A DNA stretch of 64,000 nt, taken from NCBI GenBank assembly GCA_009733575.1, contig ML769416.1, forward strand, positions 1 to 64,000. The letters are read 5' to 3'. Made by a program: the position numbers and the translations under genes. Shown in pieces: positions 54,643-64,000 of the stretch. Numbering within the stretch: position 1 is the stretch's first letter; each line of letters starts with the position of its first letter. The notes beneath the pieces are model-generated. The model was given only the letters and a program-made list of their open reading frames with translations. It made no database searches and was not told the DNA's origin. Source of the DNA: Gymnopus androsaceus JB14 (Eukaryota; Basidiomycota; Agaricomycetes; Agaricales; Omphalotaceae).

Positions 54643-55332
54643 GGCGAACGCAAGTAGTGGTAGTAAGTGAACAAGAAGCGCAAGAAGCGCAAACAATAGA
54701 ATCGGGAATTTCTCAGCGCTTATGCGGTCCCTATTACTGATTCTTCGCATTGCCTTGCAGAGCCAAGTTAATTCTCCAAATAATATCGTCCTTGCCGTTC
54801 ACTGCAACAGGCAGTGTCCTACATCTCCCCGAATCCCAGGCTTCAGGCTAGCTTCAGCTCGCTGTGCGAAATGCCTCAACGTTCCGAGGCTTAATTCCTC
54901 AGTAGTCTAGAGCCCAATTTGTTGCGACAATGGGCACATTCAAGTGGAGAAATGCGGCTGGAGAAATAGCGACCATCATCTGGAGATGCTTCTCATTCGC
55001 TACATCTGCCATTGTTGCGAACTTAATGTGATTTTGTACAACATATGTAGTATGTACGCAATGGATCGCGATTGACGGCTGCTGTTCAAGCTGTCAATGT
55101 TTGATTGAGTTGTTTTGTTCTATTCCGGTTCTATTCAAGCCAAATTTGGTACCACTGTATAGTAGTAAGGACAAGGACAATGGTGGAATTGCGCTTTTGA
55201 TGCGCCAGGCGCTAAAAAGCGCTGCTTAGTCATGCGTCGGACCATCGTGAGAAAGTATACCGCCCCATCATTCTTGCGTGACCCTCCTCTTCCCTCAGAA
55301 AGCTAAGCGCACACCACTCTCTTCTTGCCAAA
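54643..55332. other. Divergent promoter region of BEM1 and NOT3
   Basis: About 690 bp between divergently transcribed genes. A short CT-rich run (ccctcctcttccctcagaaa) precedes the NOT3 start. No gene supported. Confidence 0.5.
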
Positions 55333-58179
55333 ATGGCTGCAAGAAAACTACAAAGTGCGTACCCCTTCACGTCTGATTTCTCCCCCCAAAACTAACACCC
55401 CATCCCAGCCGAAATCGACCGAACATTAAAGAAAGTTGGAGAAGGCGTCGAGTACTTTGAGAATGTGTACGACAAGATGCAGGCTTCGACAAACCAGACT
55501 CAGAAAGAGAAACTCGAGCTCGATCTGAAGACTCAGATAAAGAAGCTGCAGCGAATGCGCGACCAAATCAAGACTTGGGTGGCCAGTAATGACATCAAGG
55601 ACAAGTCGGCCCTTGTCGATAACCGCAAGCTCATTGAGACGGTGAGCGCGTGTCCGACGCGCCTTCTTTATACTTGTGCTTATGCCTCTATATTAGCAAA
55701 TGGAAAAGTTCAAAGCTTGCGAGAAGGAAATGAAGACCAAAGCCTTCTCCAAAGAAGGCTTAACACAGGCCGCCAAACTGGATCCAAAGGAGCAGGAAAA
55801 GGAGGAGATTATGATGTGGCTGCAGACAAAGGTCGAGGAGCTGCAGCTGCAGATTGAGCAGGCAGAGGCAGAGATCGAGGCCTTGCAGGGGACAGGAAAG
55901 AAGCGAGGGAAAACGTCAACAGCTGCAGGCAGATTAGAGGAGCTCGAGCATTTGAACGAGCGGCGAAAGTGGCATATTAGTCGTCTCGAGATTGTTCTCA
56001 GGCTACTGAACAATGGATCTCTTCAAACGGACAAGGCAACTGCTCTCAAAGATGATGTCGCTTACTTTGTGGAAAGCAATACGGTGCGCTTCGTTCCAAT
56101 CTCTTCAAAACGATTGCTCATTCAATTACAGGAAGAAGATTTCGACGAGTATGAAGGAATCTACGACGAGCTCAACCTTGACGAGGAAGAAGAGAAATTC
56201 CGTGGCCTGGTACATGATGACGATGAGAGCGACGAGTCTGACGACCTTAGCGAAGGTATGCTGTTCCTTGTTGCATTCCTTCGTTCTGAGAAATTCACAA
56301 CGCAACAATAGACTTACCGCCACGGACACCTAACAAGAAGCTTGATACTGAGAGTCAAACAAGTAGTCGGCCGGATAGTAGTCCAATCCTGAAAAAGGCG
56401 ACCGTCACATTAAGAAGTGCGTGAATCTCTTCCTCTTGTATTACTCTGTCTAATATATTTTCGCAGAGGGCTCTATGGATGGTAACGTAGTATCCACTGA
56501 ACGCATGGAATCAGCTATTCATCCCTCTCTCCCAGCTAAATCGCCAATAACGAGTATGCTGAAAACATCTGTCCCTCATCCGGCGCCAACACCACCAGCA
56601 GCACCCGCGCCACGGCCTGCTCCAACATTTACGCCCATACGGTATGCAGCGGCGGCAGCAGCAGCAATAGCACCAACTCAGACTCACCCTCCAACAACAA
56701 GCAGTACAACGCCCAGTGTACCATCAGCACCGTCAATACCGACACTTTCATCTCAGGCATCACAAGACCAGGTGTCGGTGGTAACCTCATCACCGAGCTT
56801 AACACATCCCTCAGTGACAAGTCCCATGCTCTCGTCGGCAGCATCTGTATCACAGCAGCCCGACGGCTCATTCTACTCGAGCCAAGAGTCACCAGCGATA
56901 TCCGAGGCTGAGCCGAGCTCAGTGGGAGCTCCTGCAGCGACATCGTCTCCACACCGAGCATCTATATCTCGCAAAGGTTTGCTAGGGACTGCCCTTTATT
57001 TTTGTGGTGATGGAATGACATTTTTCCAGATTCGATATCTTCGCCCACGAGGGCTACGCTGTCTTCGACTTCAATTGCTGGAGTATGTATCTTTCTATTT
57101 TCCGTTCGTTTATATCCTCATCCATCTTTCTCCTCAGTCAACACTATCACCCGAAGTCCCTGTACCATCCCAACCCTCCACGAACGGAAGCCTCCAAACA
57201 CAGGCACCTATCACCACCGTCGCTCCTTCACCACTACCACAGCAAGTACAGCAGTACGCTATGAACCCGAACCCATCAGCCAGCGTTCCCGTTCCCATTG
57301 CTTCAACAAGCTCACCGGCAACCCAGTCGCAATCCCAAGCGGTGCCCCAATTTCCTCCAGGAGTCAAAGTATCAGCCAACGAGCAGGCGTTACATGTTCC
57401 TCAGCAGGCTATATCGAGTACGAGTGCCAGTGCCGGTGCCGGTGTGGTTGCGAATATGGGTGCGAGACCGCCTTCGGTGGCGCCGGCCCAGGCGCCGCGT
57501 ATAGCGGGCTCGCTATCAGACCTCGTGGTGTCGTTTGAAAACGCGAAGCAAAAGGGTTCGTGTTTGTTTCTTTTATGCCTCCCAATACCTCGTTTATTTA
57601 TTTTATTTGATATGCAGCGGTACATCGTATGAACAACTTGGACCAGGTGCATAAGTTGCTCGAAGGAGGGTTATCGAATCTGCCTCAGCCGCAGGATACG
57701 GAAAAGTACGTTTACTACTTGCTCCAAATAAAGTTGATTTTTAAACTCGCTCACTCGTCCAGGCCGAAATACTACGTCCCACGGAATCCGTTCACAACAC
57801 CGGCATTCTACCCTCAAACGCCCAACCCATTGCTAAACACACCTGCGATATTTGGACAGCTGGATGTGGAGACGCTGTTTTATGTGTTTTATTACTTGCC
57901 GGGAACGTATCAGCAGTGAGTCTTTACTTGCCCCTCCCTAAGCGTAACTACTGCTAATCGCTTTCCTTTCCTAGGTTCCTAGCAGCAAAGGAGCTAAAGC
58001 GTCAATCATGGCGATTCCACGTCAAGTACCTTACTTGGTTCCAGCGCCATTCAGAACCTCAGGCGATAACGGAGGAGTACGAACAGGGAGTGTATGTGTA
58101 TTTTGACTGGGAAGGGTCATGGTGTCAGCGGAAGAAGGCTGATTTTCGATTCGAGTATCGATACTTGTCGGAAGACTAG
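55333..58179 (+). CDS. NOT3: CCR4-NOT complex subunit NOT3/NOT5
   Basis: Eleven exons: 55333-55354, 55409-55641, 55697-56083, 56132-56255, 56312-56416, 56467-56976, 57030-57082, 57138-57555, 57618-57705, 57763-57915 and 57975-58179. All introns are GT-AG with phases agreeing throughout; the product is 765 residues. The N-terminal Not3 coiled-coil domain starts [20 protein letters not shown] and includes [13 protein letters not shown] and [16 protein letters not shown] low-complexity Ser/Pro/Ala linker follows. The C-terminal NOT box includes [36 protein letters not shown] and [20 protein letters not shown]. The subunit is part of the main deadenylase complex for mRNA decay. The 48-nt third intron has no stop and is in frame. 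Confidence 0.95.
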
Positions 58180-58353
58180 TCACTCTCGTTCATTTTTTTT
58201 TTGCGCAAGGATTATTAGTCCTTTCCTTCTTTTATTGCTCCCCTCCGGAGTTTGTACATACTTAGTACTACTCACTGACGAATAAATTTTTCAAACACTC
58301 TGATATACTTGCTTGAGATATTGAGCAGTATATTATTATGCAGATGGAATTAG

Positions 58354-59251
58354 TTAGTCTAGTTTGACGACTGCTCCGAGAGCTTCGAATGTCTTTTGCA
58401 TCTTTTCTGCTTCATCTTTTGGTAGATTCTCCTTCAAGACCTGAGGTAACGATTCGACAAACTTCTTGGCCTATGTTGTTGCGTGAGTGAATGAGTGAAT
58501 GTACGACAGAAAAACGAAATACAAGACTCACGTCAATGAGAGTCATGGTAGGGTTCATGGCTTTGACTTCACGAATGACCTTGGGTTTGGAGCCGCCATC
58601 GAACGACTCGAGTTTTACGGTGAAGATAGTCTTTTCTTTCGGCGCTTCCTGGATGTATGGGATGGACATGAGAAGGAGGAATAAGAAAGAGAATGATTCT
58701 AGGGCGTACAGCAGCAGGTTCATCCGCAGGAGCAGCGGCCGCAACTGGAGCCGCAGAAGCAGCAGGCATTGCGATTTCTTGAATGTTTAGTCTAGACTGA
58801 GAAGCACATAAAATTAAACGTTTGGTTAGTGTTATATGACAAGCCGGAAGAAACATTCACGCACTTTTAACAATGTAACAAGGTCTGCGGCTTGTAGCAA
58901 TGTCAAGCCTGATATATCGTCAACGATTCGGTTAATTGTAGGATCTGTTGACTTGGCAGACTTGTTAGCAGCTGACTTGCCGCTTGGCGGAGGAGGAGGG
59001 GGAGAGGGGGTTTGGGCTGATGCTGCAGCGGTTGCTAGCCATCGAGAGGAGGAGGAAGGGGCCCTTGAGGATCTAGTTCGTGGATGGACGTTAATATAAG
59101 CTGGTTTTTGAGAGAGGTAGTTGGAAAACTTGCGAGGCAAACGATGACCGTGTAAATGAACGGAGAAAACCGGAGCAGCGAGTCTTTTTGTGTGCATTTT
59201 ATAGTTAGCGTTGGGGTGTATGGGGAACGAGAATAATACACGTACTGCCAT
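58354..59251 (-). CDS. MRPL12: Mitochondrial ribosomal protein bL12m
   Basis: Exons 58865-59251, 58710-58796, 58532-58648 and 58354-58470, with GT-AG introns and all phases 0; up to 235 residues. After a Ser/Arg/Ala-rich, presequence-like N-terminus come IVDDISGLTLLQAADLVTLL (dimerisation domain), a Pro/Ala hinge (AMPAASAAPVAAAAPADEPA), and the C-terminal domain EKTIFTVKLESFDGGSKPKV ... AKKFVESLPQVLKENLPKDE, ending GAVVKLD. bL12m forms the stalk of the mitoribosome that recruits translation factors. The start is uncertain: the ATG at 59249-59251 is followed at once by gtacgt, so a short first exon and an intron are possible. It converges on NOT3. Confidence 0.9.
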
Positions 59252-59452
59252 GTCGAAAACGGAATCGCGTCAAAGTAGAGTGGAATCAAGTTGTTTTAGC
59301 GCCGCGTCGAAAATTTAGGTCAGCGCATTTTGGGCGTCTAAACTCTTTGCTTCGTCTGCCACAGTCCCAAGTATGTTTATTCTGCTTCTAGGCGTTATAT
59401 GACAGTTTCTAAGAATCTTACACTTAGTATCCCTCTTTGCTCGCAATTGACA

Positions 59453-60991
59453 ATGGCACAATATCTTCAATCGCGCATAGAGGAACCCATATGCCTCGAA
59501 CCAAATGAGATTTCCTTCCTCCGGACGCGCATTTCCGAAGCCGAGGCTCTTGTGCAGACCTTCGAAAGTCGTATGGACGAACTCAGAGCTCAGACCTCCG
59601 AGTTGACGCTTCAGAAAGACGCAAAACTCGTTGAGATTGCTTCGCTTCGAAATGTTCTCGCTCCTGTTCGTCGAGTTCCCATGGAGATCCTCACGGAAAT
59701 ATTCGAACTGGTCCCAGAAAATTGCTTGTGGGATATCGTGTCTCATATGTTCATACTTTCTAGTGTTTGTGTGGCTTGGAGAAAGGCCGCACATGCTACC
59801 CCTCGACTCTGGTCCACACTGCGCATTAATATAGACGCACACTTTCTGGGCTCTGATTATACCTGGGTCAATGACTGGTTCACTCGCTCTCAAATGGTTC
59901 CTGTAGATCTTAACTTCTATACGGATGAACTCAATGAGTTGCGAGTAGAGAGCGGAAGCAATTCTTGGAATACATCCTAGTGCATTTTGCGCACAAAATC
60001 CGTTCACTAGCTATTGACAGACTCTATGCATTGTCATTGCTGCCTCTTCTTCTGTCTATCGCCATCCTCCCTGATTTTGTTGGAAGAAGTGTCCTTCAGT
60101 GTTCAGGATGATCAGGCAAATTTTCCATTCTTTGGAAAGGTCGAGGCATTCTTGAGCGCACCCAAACTGAGACGGGTTGAACTCGGCAATGCTTTTCTTC
60201 TAGAGTTTCTGGTGCTACCAATAGAGCAATTGACCTCGCTGAAGGTCAATGATGATGAAACTGACTTCGATCCGGTCATGTTTGTAGACATACTACCGCG
60301 ATGCAAACAGTTAGTCGGCCTCGAAATCTCTCTACCACCAGAGGGTTTTATTGGATTCAGCACGAGGATATCAATACTTCTGCCTACATTGAGCTCGCTT
60401 GAAGTTACCTGCCACAATATAGCCGACAATATCTTACGCTGCATTACTACCCCTCTCCTTGAACGGCTTTTTATCCGTTACGATGACCAGGATTTGGATA
60501 GTCTTGTCATGGACGTGGCCAGGTTTCAACAGCGCTCTTCGACTGCACTGTTATCGTTTGGTGCTCTCTATCGATCGAGTGACCCAAACGGGGAGCACGA
60601 CCTGACGGAGAAGGTGATTGCAATACTTCGCCTCTTCCCCACCATCCGATCGCTCGAAATACGCCCTCCATTTGATGTGAATAGCTCTCGTGCAAGCAAT
60701 GACTTGTACTGAAGGGCACCACATCCTTCCAAATCTCCAAGATTTTATCTTAGATGGAATCTGCATTACTATCACCGGAACAATGAAGACTACTGCCTCA
60801 GTGGTTCTAAGTTCAAGTCTATGGTTCTTTCACGGTGGTGGCCGGATGGTGGTGGGTTGGCGTCTTTCCGCAATGGACTATCTTGCTTGCAGAAGGTGAC
60901 CCTGCAAGGGTTCTGTGTTAGCGACTCGGCAGGGGACATCTCACATGTATCTGCACTGTCTGGCCTAGTGTTGGACTATACACCAGAATGA
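59453..60991 (+). pseudogene. F-box/LRR family 2, frameshifted (tandem unit 1)
   Basis: ATG 59453 (MAQYLQSRIEEPICLEPNE). Coiled coil and F-box (APVRRVPMEILTEIFELV ... SSVCVAWRKAAHATPRLWS) are intact. A missing G near 59960 (gagagcggaagc versus gagagcgggaagc in the next copy) shifts the frame, and further shifts occur near 60060 and 60690. The tail GLVLDYTPE ends at 60991. The LRR part (60014-60712) is open in another frame. It is non-functional as read unless a truncated F-box-only protein of 176 residues is made. Confidence 0.85.
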
Positions 60992-61819
60992 TGGTAGAGG
61001 TGTTGTAATTTTGCTGTAGTACTGTACTTCTTTTTATGAGCTGAAATACAAATTTAAAGGTCTCCATCTACCATTGTAATGTTGCGCATCTATAGATACT
61101 AGACGGACTATCAGCACTTGCGATCGCTGAAGTACGTACATACATGTCTACAACTTCAAAGTGTAGATACGCTGGAAAATGACGAGGCATCAACCAGATT
61201 GTACATCGTCATTTCGCAGAGAAAGAGTTGAAGCTTGAGACAAGTTCTTATTACACGGAAAGTTATCCGTGATAATGGCTGTACATGCAGTATAGCGATG
61301 TATCATGTAGTATACGATACAAGCATAGAAAGCCTAAGATACAACAGTAGGGAACGATGATAACAATTACTCATGCATAGGCCTTGAGAGTTCCAAGGGA
61401 CGCTGCGGCCTTTTCCTCGAATATTGTTTGGAAGGACATGCTAGAAATACAGTAATACTTAGCGTGTAAACACATTATACTTGAACTTTGTAGAGAATAG
61501 AGGAAAACTTACACCGAATTTCGAGGAGGTGTCGAGGAACTAAGAACTTGAGCTGAACATTCTCGTGATTTCTCAAGTTCCCGATGCCATGTAGCCGGGT
61601 GACCTTGCTTTATTTAAATAAAATGAAAGTCGATTTTATTTGTTCGCGTCGAGAACCATCATGCGGCGCCTAATCTTCAACTTGTACCACCAACTCCAAA
61701 GTTGTAATTACATCCTTACCCTTCTCCTCTGGTGAGATCTTTTCCTTCTTTTCCTTCTTTTCTTTTTCTTTTTCTGACAACTAACGACTTTGTCCTCCTT
61801 TAATAGAACGCGTTCGATA
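60992..61819. other. Spacer of the F-box tandem array
   Basis: It shares phrases with 63361-63960 (for example gccttgagagttccaaggga/cccttgagagctccaagga and cggccttttcctcgaa), showing that the duplication unit includes flanking DNA. No other gene. Confidence 0.6.
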
Positions 61820-63360
61820 ATGGCGCAATATCTTCAATCGCGTATAGAGGATCCCATATGGCTTGAACCAAACGACGCTTCCTTCCTTCGGACGCGCATT
61901 TCCGAGGAAGAGGTTCTTGTGGAGACCTTCGAAAGTCAGATGGACGAACTCAGATCTCAGATCTCCGAGTTGACGCTTCAGAAAGACGCAAAACTCGTTG
62001 AGATTGCTTCGCTCCAAAACGTTCTCGCTCCTGTTCGTCGAGTTCCCTTGGAGATCCTCACGGAAATATTCGATCTGGTCACAAAAGGTCCCCAGTGGGA
62101 AATTGTGTCCCATTTGTTCATACTTTCTAGTGTTTGTGTGGCTTGGAGAAAGGCCGCCCATGCTATCCCTCGACTCTGGTCCACACTGCACATTGATATG
62201 GACACACACTTTCTGGGCTCTGATTATACCTGGGTCAATGGCTGGTTCACTCACTCTCAAATGGTTCCTGTAGATCTTAACTTCTATATGGATGAACTCA
62301 ATGAGTTGCGAGTAGAGAGCGGGAAGCAATTCTTGGAGTACATCCTAGTGCATTTTGCGCACAAAATCCGTTTCACTGGCTATTAACAGACTCTGTGCAT
62401 TGACATTGCTGCCTCTTCTTTGTCTATCGCCATCCTCCTCCCTGATTTTGTTGGAAGAAATGTCCTTCAGTGTTCAGGATGATCAGGCAGATTTTCCATT
62501 CTTTCGGAAAGGTCGAGGCATTCTTGAGCGCACCCAAACTGAGACGGGTTGAACTCAGTAATGCTTTTCTTCTCGAGTTTCTGGTGCTACCAGTAGAGCA
62601 ACTGATCTCGCTGAAGGTCAATGATGATGAAACTGACTTCGATCCAGTCATGTTTGTAGACATACTACCGCGATGCAAACAATTGGTCAGCCTCGAAATC
62701 TCTCTACCACCAGAGGGCTTTATTGGATTCAGCACAAGGCTATCGATACTTCTGCCTACATTGAGGTCGCTTGAAGTTACCTGCTACAATGCGGCTGACA
62801 ATATCTTACGCTGCATTACTACCCCTCTCCTTGAACGACTTTCTATCCGTTACTACTATAACCGGGATTTGGATGGTCTCGTTGTGGACATGACTGCGTT
62901 TCAACAGCGCTCTTCAACTGCACTGTTGTCTTTGGTCTTCTATCCATCGATTACCGCAAACAGAGGGCACAAAGTGACGGAGAAGGTGATTGCAATACTC
63001 GCCTCTTCCCACCATCCGCTCGCTGACTACACCCTCCATTTGATGTGAATGCTATCATGCAAGCAATGATATGTACTCACAGGAACCAGGTCCTCTCGAA
63101 TCTCCAAGAACTTACCCTGAATGGGTATCCGAATTATCATCGTACCGAAAATAAAGGCTGTTTGCCTCAGTGGATCTGTGTTCAAGGCTATGATCCTTTC
63201 GCGGTGGTGGTTGGATGGTAGTGGGTCGACGTCTTTCCGCAATGGATTATCTTGCTTGCAGAAGGTGACCCTGCGAGGGTTCCGTGTTAGCGACTCGGCA
63301 GGGGACATCTCACACGTATCTGCACTGTCTGGCCTAGTGTTGGACTATACACCAGAATGA
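61820..63360 (+). pseudogene. F-box/LRR family 2, frameshifted (tandem unit 2)
   Basis: ATG 61820 (MAQYLQSRIEDPIWLEPND). F-box at APVRRVPLEILTEIFDLV ... SSVCVAWRKAAHAIPRLWS. It stops early at 62384-62386 after KIRFTGY, where the family has KIRSLAI. The LRR region continues in other frames (62470-63048 and 63121-63360) with breaks near 62500, 63010 and 63100. It ends GLVLDYTPE like unit 1. Confidence 0.85.
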
Positions 63361-63983
63361 TGGTAGAGGTGTTGTACTTTTATGAACTGAAATATGAAGG
63401 TCTCCATGTACCCCTAATATTGCAGAGAACATGTATAAGTATCTGCACTTGACAGACTATCGGCCGAGCAGGATGGTTGTCATAAAGTTGCGATGTATAT
63501 AGTCTACAACTTGAGAATATGGTCCGCTACGCTGGAAAAAAACCAAGTTATACATTGTCTTTCGCAAGAAATTTAAGAGCTGAGGCTTCATCCGCGATAA
63601 TGGTGGTGCATGAAACATAGCGACGTAGTATCGGGATACAAGCATGAACGTGAACGCCTAAGATGTAACAGTAGGGAACAACGACAACAACTCATGCAAG
63701 GGCCCTTGAGAGCTCCAAGGAACACTTACGCGGCCTTTTCCTCGAAAAACCATGCAAATAGATTGCAGACCTCGTATGAGGAAAACTAGGGAAAACTACT
63801 TGATCGTGAGCCGAATCTTCCGAGATCGATCAGTAGGCATGGGCGCCTTGTCTGCTTCAACCAACTCCCAGCTTTAATCGTATCTATCCTATCCTGGTGA
63901 GACAATTTCCGTCTCTTTTTTTTACAACTAACATTATACCTTCCTTTACTAGAACGCGTCCTCGTCGCCACCTTCGAACAATA
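63361..63983. other. Spacer of the F-box tandem array
   Basis: Homologous in patches to 60992-61819. It leads directly into the next family-2 start codon. Confidence 0.55.
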
Positions 63984-64000
63984 ATGGCACAATATCTTAA
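63984..64000 (+). CDS. Start of a third tandem F-box family 2 copy, cut by window end
   Basis: aacgcgtc...ttcgaacaataatggcacaatatctt parallels the starts at 59453 and 61820 (ATG GCA CAA TAT CTT). Only the first codons are visible, so it is not known whether this copy is intact. Confidence 0.6.

Overview
The window is nuclear DNA of a filamentous basidiomycete, most probably an Agaricomycete. Genes are intron-rich with 47-72 nt GT-AG introns, tRNA genes carry introns, there is a large, decaying family of F-box genes, and mobile DNA includes Copia-type LTR elements and short foldback elements. The species cannot be named from the sequence. All gene models were spliced by hand from reading frame, GT/AG sites and family conservation.

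Layout. (1) 1-2.8 kb: 3' part of a PPR-protein gene and a three-exon AMMECR1 gene. (2) 3.2-23 kb: a gene-poor island of nested mobile DNA. A short inverted-repeat element family (termini CATCAGCAAAACC...) is present in at least five copies. One copy sits inside another, one carries a small non-autonomous LTR element (4761-7595), and one carries a frameshifted 5.7-kb Copia element (9986-15728). Two ~1.67-kb direct repeats and a TTAGGG-like interstitial tract lie further right. (3) 24-27 kb: an intact F-box gene and a broken F-box fragment with a short inverted-repeat insertion. (4) 27.3-32.1 kb: tRNA-Gly(TCC), a Rab-like GTPase with a long Pro/Ser-rich insert, ribosomal protein eS7, and tRNA-Pro(AGG). 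(5) 32.8-45 kb: F-box genes, pseudogenes and relics, plus one conserved-looking gene of unknown function. (6) 44.3-49.5 kb: a 1.05-kb direct duplication flanking an HNH-like gene, next to a frameshifted cation/H+ antiporter gene. (7) 49.8-59.3 kb: a compact housekeeping block with L-2-hydroxyglutarate dehydrogenase, NDUFA12, a Bem1/Scd2 polarity scaffold, the CCR4-NOT subunit NOT3/5 and mitochondrial ribosomal protein bL12m. (8) 59.4-64 kb: tandem F-box pseudogenes running off the window.

The conserved genes serve separate core functions (translation, mitochondrial respiration, mRNA decay, polarity, vesicle traffic). I see no biosynthetic or defence cluster. The most distinctive content is the short inverted-repeat family: nested copies and paralogous empty sites show a 2-bp target duplication, and every site seen is a pyrimidine-purine dinucleotide. 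The active birth-and-death of F-box genes is the second main theme.
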